A DNA stretch of 16,657 nucleotides, from the NCBI GenBank assembly GCA_031277075.1, contig JAISLV010000024.1:1-16657 (forward strand), read 5' to 3'. Position 1 is the stretch's first letter, and every line of letters begins with the position of its first letter. The notes below the pieces were generated by a model. That model saw nothing but the letters and a program-made list of their open reading frames with translations, had not been told where the DNA came from and ran no database searches. The DNA comes from Endomicrobium sp. (GTDB lineage: Bacteria > Elusimicrobiota > Endomicrobiia > Endomicrobiales > Endomicrobiaceae). The position numbers and the translations under genes are program-made. Of the stretch, positions 7,744 through 15,591 are shown piece after piece.

Positions 7744-8616
7744 CTAATAAATTATTTTATTGAGCGGATATTCTATTATGCCTTGCGCGCCGGCGCGTTT
7801 TAGAGCGGGTATTATTTGTTTTACGGTTTTTTCTTCAATAATTACTTCAAGCGCAAGCCAGTTTTTATCGCTTAACTGCGATATGGTAGGTTTTTTTAAA
7901 GCGGGCAAAACCGCTATTATATTCTCAAGAGCCTTTGCAGGAACGTTCATTTTCAGCCCCGCCATACCTTCGGCGGCAAGCGCGCCTTTTAGCAGCAAAG
8001 CGAGATTCTCTATTTTCTCTTTTTTCCATTTGTCTTTTAAGGCTTTATCATTTGCTATAAGCCTTGTCGTAGAAGTTAAAAGCTCTTCTATTATTCTCAA
8101 ATTATTCGCCCTTAAAGACGAACCCGTCTCGGTAAGCTCTACAATAGCGTCCACTAAACTGCCCGCTTTGGCTTCCGTCGCGCCCCAAGAAAATTCTATA
8201 TCAGCCTTAACTTTATTTTTCGCAAAATATTTTCTTGTGTAATCTACAAGCTCGGTAGCGACTCTTTTTCCCTGCAAATCTTTTATTGATTTTATTTTTG
8301 AGGTTTCAGGCACGCACAAAACCCAGCGCACAGGGCGAAACCCCGACTTTGCGTAATTTAGTTCGCAAACTTCTTTAACCTTTGCGCCGCTTTCGCATAT
8401 CCAGTCGTATCCCGTAAGACCCGCGTCAAAAAAACCGTCTTGAACGTATCTTGCCGTTTCTTGAGAACGCACAAGCATTATTTCAAGCTCGTCGTCGTCG
8501 CTTGACGGATAATAAGAGCGAGCCGAAACGTTTATTTTAATCCCTGCTTTTTTAAATAGCTCAACCGTAGATTCCTGCAAGCTGCCTTTTGGAAAACCCA
8601 ATCTCAATTTTTTCAT
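7744..8616 (-). CDS. hisG: ATP phosphoribosyltransferase, long form
   Basis: A 290-residue cytoplasmic enzyme catalysing the first step of histidine synthesis: ATP plus PRPP to phosphoribosyl-ATP. The start RLGFPKGSLQ and GLTGYDW (66-72) are typical, as is the family signature at 148-173 (EAKAGSLVDAIVELTETGSS, then LRANNL). Residues from about 215 form the extra C-terminal PII/ACT-like regulatory domain (MNVPAKALENIIAVLPALKK), which makes this the long, self-contained form. That form is inhibited by histidine and needs no HisZ partner. The ATG follows AAGGGATAAAA. No other his gene is in the window. The upstream cvpA gene ends 95 bp before it; an AT-rich stretch (TATATTATAAC on the minus strand, about 8630-8642) could serve as its own promoter. 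A hairpin terminator follows. Confidence 0.97.
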   Translation of the reverse strand: MKKLRLGFPKGSLQESTVELFKKAGIKINVSARSYYPSSDDDELEIMLVRSQETARYVQDGFFDAGLTGYDWICESGAKVKEVCELNYAKSGFRPVRWVLCVPETSKIKSIKDLQGKRVATELVDYTRKYFAKNKVKADIEFSWGATEAKAGSLVDAIVELTETGSSLRANNLRIIEELLTSTTRLIANDKALKDKWKKEKIENLALLLKGALAAEGMAGLKMNVPAKALENIIAVLPALKKPTISQLSDKNWLALEVIIEEKTVKQIIPALKRAGAQGIIEYPLNKIIY

Positions 8617-8711
8617 TTTTATCCCTTATGGGCGTTATAATATACAATATTAACGGCAAAAACCTGCAAATAGCTCGCAGCCGATATCCGTCGTCCGTTA
8701 AACGCAAATTG

Positions 8712-9188
8712 TCAAGCGCCGCTTTCGCTTTGTCTTTGCAACACTTTTTTTTCAAGGTAAGGCGGGATATAATCTTTCAAAATCGGAACGTTTTTGCGTA
8801 TAGTCCTAGAAAACGTTTTATATAAAGTATTGCCAGAACCGTCCAAAGCCCGCGTTCCGTGCGTTAAGGTAGGAACTATTACGTTTACGGAAACGACAAT
8901 CCATACCAAAACGCTTAAAACGGCTCCGCCCGCTTTGTCAAAAGGTTTCATAAAAAAAAAATTTACAAGCCTTAAAACAAACCCGCAAATCATAATTATA
9001 ATAAGAGCAGATATTACAAAAATCAGCCAAAAATTTATTCCCTCTTGATAAGGGTATCTTGACGCGGCAAAAACCGCCGCAAAACCTGAAAACGCGGCAA
9101 AAAAACTTCTAGTCGCGCCGGCAGACCAGCCCAGCCACGCCGCTAACGCTATGCTTACCGCTAAAAAAATATCTATCAGCAAACTCAT
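8712..9188 (-). CDS. cvpA: CvpA family membrane protein
   Basis: A 158-residue inner-membrane protein with four hydrophobic segments at roughly 3-20, 27-43, 52-75 and 85-107. The start SLLIDIFLAVSIALAAWLGW and the Gly/Ala-rich following helix fit CvpA (colicin V production) proteins. The third segment is followed by the typical FMKPFDKAGGAVLS. The C-terminal 50 residues are polar and end YLEKKVLQRQSESGA. In other bacteria the family is linked to colicin V export and envelope stress; the biochemical role is not settled. The ATG follows ATAAGGACGGCGTA, so the ribosome binding site lies immediately outside a degenerate mobile-element copy (9204-9277). The DUF1015 gene is upstream on the same strand and may share its transcript. 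Confidence 0.85.
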   Translation of the reverse strand: MSLLIDIFLAVSIALAAWLGWSAGATRSFFAAFSGFAAVFAASRYPYQEGINFWLIFVISALIIIMICGFVLRLVNFFFMKPFDKAGGAVLSVLVWIVVSVNVIVPTLTHGTRALDGSGNTLYKTFSRTIRKNVPILKDYIPPYLEKKVLQRQSESGA

Positions 9189-9203
9189 TACGCCGTCCTT
9201 ATA

Positions 9204-9277
9204 GGCGTCTCTAAAAACCCAATGCCCGGTTTTGGCGCGTCTTAGGGCATTTGCGACCGTCAGTTTTTAAAGACTCC
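9204..9277 (+). repeat. Degenerate 74-bp copy of the MITE-like element (copy D)
   Basis: The left end GGCGTCTCTAAAAACCC is shared with the full copies. The right end AGTTTTTAAAGACTCC is its inverted, diverged partner. The middle keeps an AATGCCC/GGGCATT inverted repeat (9221-9227 and 9245-9251) and lacks most of the 180-bp interior. TA flanks both sides (9202-9203 and 9278-9279). It occupies nearly all the DNA between the cvpA start and the DUF1015 stop. Confidence 0.7.
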
Positions 9278-10484
9278 TAATTACAATTCCGCTTGCGAGT
9301 TTTGGGTAAAAATACGTTGATTTTTGCGGCATCATTTCATTGTTCAAACTTATGGCTTTTAGAGATTTTATCGGCGTTGCGGGAACGATTATAGCTATTT
9401 TACCCGTTTTTTTAGCCAAAACCACAGCCTCTTTGTCGTCTTTAACGTAAATATATTCCGACGCGTCGACGTCCGGTATCAAAACGTTGTGTAAAACGCT
9501 TACGGCGAGGTTTCTGTATTCTTTGCATTTGTCGGGCATAGCTTTTTTTAACAGCGATTCTTTTTTTATGATAAGAACTCTGTATTTGCCGTCTTTAAAA
9601 ATCATCATCGGCTGAATTTCTTTTTTTGAAAGTTTCGCAAATTCTTTAGAAGAACGGACGTCAAAATAAGAAGCGATATTTTCTTCCAAACATTTCGGTT
9701 CGTCTATCACTCTGTGCGTAGGCCAAATTGAAATGCCGGGATCTTCCATAGGGCAAAGATAAGTTAAAACGTAATTATAATCTTTGTCTGAAGAATATTT
9801 TTTGTCTTTCTCTTTTTTCTCTTGGCTGTAATTCCACGCCGTCTCGTACCTATGATGACCGTCGGCGATAAACATTTTTTTACCCGACAAAAATTTCGTC
9901 GCGGTTTTTACTATTTCTTCGTCGTCAACAACCCACAATTTATGAAAAACGCCGTCTTTGTCCTTTGCCGTAGCGGACGGTTTTCTTTTTGATATTTTTC
10001 TGCATAAATCTACGGTTACGCGCTTGTCGTCGTCATATAATCCAAAAATCGGGCTGACGTTTGCTTTGACGGCTTTAAGAAGGCTAAGCCTGTCGGCTTT
10101 CGGTTTTGCAAGAGTTTTTTCATGGGGTTTCACAGCTCCTCTTGCCGAGCGCGGGTTTTCAAGTTTTAAAGCCGCGAAAAAACCTCTTCTTGTCATTTTC
10201 ATACCGTGGTCTTCAAAAAGCTGTTCGTAAAAATAATAGGACGGTTTGCCGTCGCGTATAAGCGCGCCGTCGGAAATCCAGCTTTGAAAAATTTCAGCCG
10301 CGTTTTTATATTTATTCTTTTTGCCTTTAGGGTCGGACAGTTCAACGTATACTATATTGTAAGGCGAAAGCGTTTTCAGCCTTTCTTTCTCCGCGCCGCT
10401 TATCACGTCATATGGAGGACATATAAAATCAGTAATGTCTTCCTTTGAATATCTCATCGCTTTGAACGGTTTTATTTCTGCCAT
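9267..10484 (-). CDS. DUF1015 family protein
   Basis: A 405-residue cytoplasmic protein, the normal length for the family. Conserved family features are visible: AEIKPFKAMRYS at the start, CPPYDVIS at 22-29, HEKT at 121-124 and the histidine-rich DGHHRYETAWNY at 208-219. The function is not firmly known; the His/Arg/Glu motif suggests a phosphate- or metal-handling active site, which is inference. I chose the ATG at 10484 because MAEIKPF is the family start and GGAGG lies 7 bases upstream; a longer open frame back to 10625 has no family similarity. An extended -10 (TGGTAAAAT) lies about 40 bp upstream. The last three codons and the stop (RSL-stop) lie inside the end of element copy D, so the native C-terminus may have been replaced. 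Confidence 0.9.
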   Translation of the reverse strand: MAEIKPFKAMRYSKEDITDFICPPYDVISGAEKERLKTLSPYNIVYVELSDPKGKKNKYKNAAEIFQSWISDGALIRDGKPSYYFYEQLFEDHGMKMTRRGFFAALKLENPRSARGAVKPHEKTLAKPKADRLSLLKAVKANVSPIFGLYDDDKRVTVDLCRKISKRKPSATAKDKDGVFHKLWVVDDEEIVKTATKFLSGKKMFIADGHHRYETAWNYSQEKKEKDKKYSSDKDYNYVLTYLCPMEDPGISIWPTHRVIDEPKCLEENIASYFDVRSSKEFAKLSKKEIQPMMIFKDGKYRVLIIKKESLLKKAMPDKCKEYRNLAVSVLHNVLIPDVDASEYIYVKDDKEAVVLAKKTGKIAIIVPATPIKSLKAISLNNEMMPQKSTYFYPKLASGIVIRSL

Positions 10485-10519
10485 AAACGCCTCCGAATTT
10501 CCGCATAAATTTAAAAATG

Positions 10520-10528
10520 ATTTTACCA
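10520..10528 (-). promoter_or_regulatory. Candidate extended -10 promoter of the DUF1015 gene
   Basis: The minus strand reads TTTTGGTAAAAT: TAAAAT (10520-10525) preceded by TGG (10526-10528). It resembles the gltX promoter motif TTTGGTATAAT. The predicted leader is about 30 nt and contains the GGAGG ribosome binding site. Confidence 0.45.
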
Positions 10529-10629
10529 AAATTACCGTTAAAAAACAAACTCTCGCAAACGATGCGGCAGGCGACTGACAAGCCCGCCGCCGCTTTTTAA
10601 AAAAGGCGGAGTTATTAGGGATCATTTAA

Positions 10630-10812
10630 TGGGCGTCTCTAAAAACCCTAACGCCCGTCAGAGCCTGCGCCTTGAGAGACATTGTCTCTGCGGCATTTTG
10701 GCATCAGAAAATTTGTCCGTCCTTGCTCTTAGGACGCGGCTTGCATTTTCTTCTTTGAACTGCCGCAAAATTTGCGGCAATTACGTACATTATAGGTTTT
10801 TAGAGACACCCA
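10630..10812 (+). repeat. MITE-like inverted-repeat element, copy B (183 bp)
   Basis: Same orientation as copy A. Ends are TGGGCGTCTCTAAAAACC and, inverted, GGTTTTTAGAGACACCCA (one mismatch). The interior matches copy A over most of its length, including GAGACATTGTCTC, CGTCC/GGACG and TGCCGCAAAATTTGCGGCA. AA lies on both sides. It sits 17 bp after the stop of the tyrosine kinase gene and 145 bp before the DUF1015 start. A 95-codon plus-strand frame across it is not conserved in the other copies. Confidence 0.85.
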
Positions 10813-10829
10813 AACGAGAAATTTGCGGT

Positions 10830-12548
10830 TTATTCTTCGTCTTTGTAGTAATAGCGGTCTTTGTAGTAGCCGTATTTAAAACCTTTGCTTTTATACATCG
10901 TTATTACCGCGCCTAAAACGTTTACGCCCGCTTTCTTTAAATGGTCTAAAGCGGTTTTGGCGAGATTGACGTTCGTTGACGACGCTTTTATTACAAATAT
11001 TGAGTTTTTAACGCATTTTCCCCACAACAAAGTGTCGGTAATCGGAAGCACGGCGGGACAATCTATAATAACATTGTCAAAATGTTTTCCCGCAGCTTCT
11101 ATAAAGGCTTTGAGTTTCGGCGTATTCAAAAGTTCCGCAGGATTTGGCGGATGCTCGCCCGCAGGAAGAACGTATAAATTTTTTATTTCGGTTTTTATCG
11201 CGGCGTTTTCTATGTCGTTCATAGCTTTTACGTCGGAAGAAAGAAGTATTGAGCTTAAGCCGTTAAGGTTTTCAATTCTAAATATTTTATGCAGTCTAGA
11301 CCTTCTTAAATCGCCGTCTACAAGAAGAGTTTTTGCTCCCGTCTGGGCTATAGCTGCGGAAAGATTTGAAGAAAGATAACTTTTCCCTTCGCCTTGTACG
11401 GAACTTGCTATCAAAACGGTTTTTTCTTTTACTCCGGCAAAAGCAAAATCAAGCATTGTTCTTACGCTTCTTATCGCTTCTGCGGATAAATTCGGAGAAG
11501 ATTCGCGCATTAAGGAATATTCCGTCTGCTTTTTTTGCGGTTTATACGAATAAGTTAATCCCAAAAAAGGCAGCGCGAGTTTTGTTTCCAAATCTTCGGA
11601 ATTTTTAACGGTGCGGTCAAGCAAATCTGCAATTAAGGCAAAAATAAATCCAAGAAAACAGCCTGCGGCAAAACCTATAGCCAAATTTATTTTTTTATTT
11701 GGTTTATACGGTTTTAAAGGAACAAGAGCGCTGTCTACTATTCTTACGTTATTTCCCAAAAACTGCCCCGACAAATCTATTTTGACGCTTTGAACGATTT
11801 TTGCCGTCTCGTCTTCTATTTTATATTTTATGGTGTCGATTTGCTTTTGAACTGAAATGACCTCGGGGTGATGCGCCGTGTACCTGCCTGAAAGACGCGC
11901 TTTTTGAATTTCAAAATCCGTTTGCTGTTCTTTATATTTCTTAATCAGCTCATTGTTTACAACCTGCGGCATAGAGTTGAGAAGATTTTTTTCTTGCGCT
12001 GAACTTTTATCGCTGTTGTTTAAAGCGTTGACCAAATCTTTAGCTATTAAAACCCTGTTGCTTATATTTCCTGCAACGTAATTTCGCGCGAGGGTATTTG
12101 CTATTTTTGCCGATAGCTCCGCGTCAACGGAACTTACTTCTAGATTGACAAGCCTGCTGCGCACTACGGGAACTATTTTTATTTTTTTACGCAGCTTGTC
12201 TATGTTTCTTTCTAAGCCCTTGGTTCTAAATTCGTCGTATTTTCCTAAATCTAGCTCGTCGTAGACGCCGCTTAAAAGGCTGCGGCTTTCAAGCATTTTA
12301 TACTGCGTCCTGTAATAATCTTCGTCGCTTGTCCACGAAGTCACCGAACTTTGCGTATCAATTCTTGCCGCGTTTTCCCTGTCTATCATCATTAAAACCG
12401 ACGCCTTATAAACGGGCTTTGTCATAAATGAAACAATAAGGGAAATTAAGACGCAGGCTAAGACCGTAAAGAATACAAGCCACAGTCTTTTAAGCGTTAT
12501 ATTGACATAATAAAACAAATCTAAATCGCGGTTTTGCGTTTCTTCCAT
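10830..12548 (-). CDS. Polysaccharide co-polymerase / bacterial tyrosine kinase (Wzc-like)
   Basis: A 572-residue inner-membrane protein joining a Wzz chain-length domain to a cytoplasmic BY-kinase. The first membrane helix is at about 22-42 and the second at 288-310, preceded by the Pro-rich PYKPNKK (280-286). Between them lies a long periplasmic coiled-coil region. The kinase part has the oligomerisation motif EAIRSVRT (357-364) and Walker A SSVQGEGKS (382-390, Lys389). Walker A-prime is LLVDGDLRR (408-416), with NPAELLNTP at 469-477. Walker B is VIIDCPAV (493-500), with Cys where Thr is usual. The tail FKYGYYKDRYYYKDEE (557-572) is the tyrosine cluster that is autophosphorylated in this family. 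Phosphorylation cycles normally control capsule or exopolysaccharide assembly. The gene starts 6 bp after the Wza-like gene; AGGAAA precedes the ATG. Confidence 0.93.
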   Translation of the reverse strand: MEETQNRDLDLFYYVNITLKRLWLVFFTVLACVLISLIVSFMTKPVYKASVLMMIDRENAARIDTQSSVTSWTSDEDYYRTQYKMLESRSLLSGVYDELDLGKYDEFRTKGLERNIDKLRKKIKIVPVVRSRLVNLEVSSVDAELSAKIANTLARNYVAGNISNRVLIAKDLVNALNNSDKSSAQEKNLLNSMPQVVNNELIKKYKEQQTDFEIQKARLSGRYTAHHPEVISVQKQIDTIKYKIEDETAKIVQSVKIDLSGQFLGNNVRIVDSALVPLKPYKPNKKINLAIGFAAGCFLGFIFALIADLLDRTVKNSEDLETKLALPFLGLTYSYKPQKKQTEYSLMRESSPNLSAEAIRSVRTMLDFAFAGVKEKTVLIASSVQGEGKSYLSSNLSAAIAQTGAKTLLVDGDLRRSRLHKIFRIENLNGLSSILLSSDVKAMNDIENAAIKTEIKNLYVLPAGEHPPNPAELLNTPKLKAFIEAAGKHFDNVIIDCPAVLPITDTLLWGKCVKNSIFVIKASSTNVNLAKTALDHLKKAGVNVLGAVITMYKSKGFKYGYYKDRYYYKDEE

Positions 12549-12554
12549 ATTTTC

Positions 12555-13232
12555 CTAAAAAATGCTCTGAGGGACAAAAATTATATCGCCCGGTTTTAAC
12601 TCTATATCAAGAGATTTATTCCCCTGTTTTGTTATCTGCGAAACGTCTATTTCTAGGGTCACACTGCGCTCTTTTTGCGCGCGCAAAACTTTTACCCTTG
12701 AAATAGCCGCAGTTTTTGAAAAACCGCCTACATATGTAATAGCTTCAAGCAGCGTAAGAGGTTTTTCAGGCGGTATTTGTATAGCGCCCGGTTTTTCTAC
12801 ATGCCCTAAAATATAGACGGTTTTATTGCCGTATTCTTTTATGAGTATGCTTACGCTAGGGTTTAAATAATATTTTTTTAAAGATTCCGAAAGAATATTT
12901 TCAGCGCAAGAGAGGGTTTCCCAGCCTATTTTTATGTTGCCCGCCATAGGATATGTAATAGTTCCGTTTGCGTTTATTCTGATGGTTCTGTCCATATCGG
13001 ATTCGCGGAACATTTTTATTTCTATAAGGTCGCCGGGCTGTAAAATATAATCTGCGGAAGTTTTAATTTCGTTTAAAGCCAGCCTTACCTGCGCGTCTTC
13101 GCTTTGACCGCGCTCAGGTTCGGCGTATTTTTGCGTAGAAACCGCAGTTTTTGCGCCGCAGGAAGAGATAAAAAATAAAACCGCTATACACGCGGCATAA
13201 TTTATTATATAAGGAAATTTAAATTCTTTCAT
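12555..13232 (-). CDS. Polysaccharide export lipoprotein (Wza-like, short form)
   Basis: A 225-residue outer-membrane lipoprotein of the polysaccharide biosynthesis/export family. Residues 1-24 are a lipoprotein signal with lipobox ISSC (Cys25). The export domain follows with QPGDLIEIKMF (65-75) and INANGTITYP (86-95). A soluble ligand-binding (SLBB) part follows, with ILGHVEKPGAIQIP (141-154), LTLLEAITYVGGF (159-171) and ELKPGDIIFVPQSIF at the end. It is much shorter than E. coli Wza (about 380 residues): one SLBB unit and no C-terminal helix for the outer-membrane pore. I chose ATG at 13232, which begins the signal peptide. A TTG at 13274 would add 14 residues and overlap the upstream gene; neither start has a clear ribosome binding site, so translational coupling to the upstream gene is likely. 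Confidence 0.9.
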   Translation of the reverse strand: MKEFKFPYIINYAACIAVLFFISSCGAKTAVSTQKYAEPERGQSEDAQVRLALNEIKTSADYILQPGDLIEIKMFRESDMDRTIRINANGTITYPMAGNIKIGWETLSCAENILSESLKKYYLNPSVSILIKEYGNKTVYILGHVEKPGAIQIPPEKPLTLLEAITYVGGFSKTAAISRVKVLRAQKERSVTLEIDVSQITKQGNKSLDIELKPGDIIFVPQSIF

Positions 13233-13248
13233 ATCAATATTAGTAATT

Positions 13249-14910
13249 CTATATTTTTTGCATACTTTTTTCAAATTTAGCGCGGGCTGAACGCATTTGA
13301 TATTTAATTCTCAGCATATTCGCGTCGGCAGGATACCTTTGCAAATGCCAAACGAAAAGCGCGTCGGCTTTTGCGGCGTATTCTTCTTTTTTTGCCAAAT
13401 CTTTCTCAACTAGAAAAGCGTCGTAATAGGCTACTGCAAGTTTGACGCCGTTTGCAGACGATTTATAATACGGCAGCCCTTTTTCATAATACTCTATTTT
13501 TTTGTCCAAAGAAAGCGACGCGCCCATAAAAAAGTTATACCACGCCGCGCTTTGACGCGCCGTAAAAACTAAACACAAGACAAACCCCGACGCGATAAGA
13601 ATTTTTACAACGGCGTTTATCCGTATTTGCGAATAATTAAAACCAAAAGTTTCCGACGAAAGCGCGCCAAAGATTATAAAAAACGCAAACGCGCTTGCGG
13701 GAATATGAAAATGAAAATCCACAAAAGACGCCGACGCCATATAAAATAAAGCCGCGCCAAGCCCCAAAAACGCGGCTCTTTTTTGAGAGCTTTCTATTTT
13801 TACAAGCCTTTTGACAAAAATAAACAAAGCGGTAAAAACAAAGAAAAGCGCAAATACTGCGCCCGCAACGCCCGTTCCAACGACAAATTCAAGCCAGTCG
13901 TTGTGAACGCGTTCAACGTTTTCCATATTTTTTCCATATGCGCCAAGCCCTGCCGAAAACGCTCCCGCTCCCACGCCAAAGACAGGATATTCTTTAAGCA
14001 TATTAAGCGAGTTTTTATAAATTTCTATTCTGATTTTTTCAGAAGTTCCGCTTGAGCGAAACGAAAACTTATTAATAGCGTCGACATTTAAAACGGCAAC
14101 GGAGGCAATGGAGGCTGAAATAAAAAACCACGCCGCAAAGAAAATAATTTTTTTACGCTTATTTTTAATAAACAAAGCTATAAAAACAGCCGCGCTTACG
14201 GCAAGCGACGCGGCAAGAAAAAGCATCGCTCCCCGAGAACGAGTAAATATTACGCCGTAGACAAGCAGAGCGCAAACGACTGAAAGCGTAAGCTGCTTGT
14301 ATAAAAAGTTTTTCTCCGCGCTTTTATAGTATTCAAAATGTCTTGCGGCAAAAAGAGCGAGCGCGCAGAAAAAACAAAACCCGATAAACGCGCCCGCGTG
14401 ATTTCTGTTGACAAAAGGACCAAAAGAACCTGCCGCAGAATTTAAATGCCTAAATAAAGCCAAATATTCGCCGGACGGGAAAATATTTGCGGTTATTACT
14501 ACCATCGTTCCGCAAACCGCAAAAGATAAAAGCAAAATTTTAATTTTTCTATAACTGTTAAAAGCAAACGCGCAAAGTAAAGCCGCGCAAAGGTAAAGCA
14601 AATAAAAAATAAGTTCAGTTGTAGTGTATAAAACAGATAAACTAATAGGACGTTTTACATGTCCGTCAAGAACGGTTTGTTCCGTCAAACATTGTATAAG
14701 CCCAAAAACTATAACCGCCGCAAAAAATAACAATAACGCTTTGTTTAACTGCGATACTTCAATCGTTTTGCCGCAAAACAAATAAACCGTAAAAAGCAAA
14801 AAGACCGCCGTTTGAAGAACGAGCGCGCTCCAAGGCTCAACGGCGGCAAAACTGAAAACCGCAAAAAATATTAAAACAATCAGCGAAATTCTTATATGCA
14901 AAGACGTCAT
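13249..14910 (-). CDS. O-antigen ligase / Wzy-type polymerase family membrane protein
   Basis: A 553-residue inner-membrane protein with about 11-12 hydrophobic segments filling residues 8-455, then a soluble helical tail of about 100 residues (from ASLSLDKKIEYYEKGLPYY). The Wzy_C/WaaL family pattern is visible: FGPFVNRNHAGAF (163-175), FTRSRGA (222-228), then EIYKNSLNMLKEYPVFGVGA (296-315) and VHNDWLEFVVGTGVAG (335-350), the last holding the expected catalytic His in a periplasmic loop. It either polymerises repeat units or transfers a finished glycan to a carrier; sequence alone does not separate the two. It heads the operon with the Wza-like and Wzc-like genes (16-bp gap to the next). The ATG lacks a Shine-Dalgarno sequence and lies only 5 bp after a perfect TATAAT. 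Confidence 0.88.
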   Translation of the reverse strand: MTSLHIRISLIVLIFFAVFSFAAVEPWSALVLQTAVFLLFTVYLFCGKTIEVSQLNKALLLFFAAVIVFGLIQCLTEQTVLDGHVKRPISLSVLYTTTELIFYLLYLCAALLCAFAFNSYRKIKILLLSFAVCGTMVVITANIFPSGEYLALFRHLNSAAGSFGPFVNRNHAGAFIGFCFFCALALFAARHFEYYKSAEKNFLYKQLTLSVVCALLVYGVIFTRSRGAMLFLAASLAVSAAVFIALFIKNKRKKIIFFAAWFFISASIASVAVLNVDAINKFSFRSSGTSEKIRIEIYKNSLNMLKEYPVFGVGAGAFSAGLGAYGKNMENVERVHNDWLEFVVGTGVAGAVFALFFVFTALFIFVKRLVKIESSQKRAAFLGLGAALFYMASASFVDFHFHIPASAFAFFIIFGALSSETFGFNYSQIRINAVVKILIASGFVLCLVFTARQSAAWYNFFMGASLSLDKKIEYYEKGLPYYKSSANGVKLAVAYYDAFLVEKDLAKKEEYAAKADALFVWHLQRYPADANMLRIKYQMRSARAKFEKSMQKI

Positions 14911-14915
14911 ATTTT

Positions 14916-14921
14916 ATTATA
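14916..14921 (-). promoter_or_regulatory. -10 box of the polysaccharide operon, close to the start codon
   Basis: TATAAT on the minus strand ends 5 bp before the ATG at 14910. The -35 position (about 17 bp further) is AT-rich but poor. If active it would give a leaderless or nearly leaderless message, which agrees with the lack of a ribosome binding site. Confidence 0.4.
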
Positions 14922-14963
14922 TAATTGTCAGCGACGCTAAAATTATACAAAAATCGGAGATAT

Positions 14964-15428
14964 ATGAAAATTTGTTTTATTTGCAGCGCAAATATATGCA
15001 GAAGTTACGTTTCGCAGACGCTATTTAATTACTACGCACCTTTAAACAATGTCAAGGCGTCAGCGTCTTCCGCAGGGGTTTTTGCGCAAAGCTATTATGC
15101 CGTTCCGCAAAAAATCAAAGATTATTTACAGTCAAAAGGCGTTCAAGCCGAGCCTCACAAGCCAAGATTTGTTTTGCGGCAGGATTTAGAGTTTTCAGAT
15201 TTAATTCTTGCTATGGAAACTTTGCATTATGAAATTCTTACCGACAAGTATTCTAAATTTGGCGATAAAATTTATCTTTTTAACGACTATATCTTCGGCA
15301 AAGAAAAAGACGTGGAAGACCCGATTTCAAAAAGCGGCTCAAAGTTTATAAAATCAATGGACTTTTTAGACAAAGCCGTAAAAGTTTTAATTGAAAAAAT
15401 ACGGGAAAAAATGCAGCTAGGCGGCTAA
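14964..15428 (+). CDS. Low-molecular-weight protein-tyrosine phosphatase (Wzb-like)
   Basis: A 154-residue cytoplasmic phosphatase, the usual length. The P-loop CSANICRS at 7-14 is the family C-x5-R-S signature with nucleophile Cys7 and Arg13. SSAG is at 35-38, and the acid/base Asp is in EDPIS (Asp119). In capsule systems this enzyme removes phosphate from the tyrosine tail of the Wzc kinase, and the kinase gene lies in the operon read away from it. I chose ATG 14964 because GGAGA lies 5 bases upstream and MKICFICSAN is the family start; an upstream TTG at 14925 would add 13 residues. It is the only convincing plus-strand gene. Its last codons and stop (CTAGGCGGCTAA) merge with a GCGGCTAAGCGGCT repeat shared with the gltX-hisG region. 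Confidence 0.92.
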   Translation: MKICFICSANICRSYVSQTLFNYYAPLNNVKASASSAGVFAQSYYAVPQKIKDYLQSKGVQAEPHKPRFVLRQDLEFSDLILAMETLHYEILTDKYSKFGDKIYLFNDYIFGKEKDVEDPISKSGSKFIKSMDFLDKAVKVLIEKIREKMQLGG

Positions 15429-15591
15429 GCGGCTAGGCAAACGGCAAAAACAAACGACAGCTATTAAAATGCCCCAGCTTTGCCGTCACCATGAACTTGT
15501 TTTGGTAAAAAATGCAGCTAAAACGGCAAGATGTTCTATGTCCTCTTTGACGTCGCCCTGAACTTGTTTCAGTGTCTGCTGTTTATATAAT
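15429..15591. other. Gene-free repeat-rich region after the phosphatase gene
   Basis: No credible gene. Two copies of a short dispersed repeat lie here: a diverged one (CCATGAACTTGTTTTGGT, about 15489-15506) and a better one (CCCTGAACTTGTTTCAGTGT, about 15557-15576). ATGCAGCTA occurs twice (15411 and about 15512). The same landmarks occur before the hisG terminator. Confidence 0.55.

Noticed and set aside
7760..8242. 160-codon plus-strand frame opposite hisG
   Set aside because: It is fully antisense to a well-conserved hisG, has no ribosome binding site, and its Ser/Phe/Ala-rich product is typical of the strand opposite a Lys/Glu-rich gene.
10595..10613. CCGC/GCGG hairpin with T and A runs as terminator of the kinase operon
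   Set aside because: The T and A runs sit in the loop and pair with each other, and no U run follows the stem in either direction.
10485..10625. 47-residue N-terminal extension of the DUF1015 protein
   Set aside because: The extension is basic and Cys-containing without family similarity, while the internal ATG at 10484 has GGAGG and the conserved MAEIKPF start.
10629..10916. 95-codon plus-strand open frame starting MGVSKNPNAR
   Set aside because: It translates element B and then runs antisense into the end of the tyrosine kinase gene. The other copies break or shift this frame.
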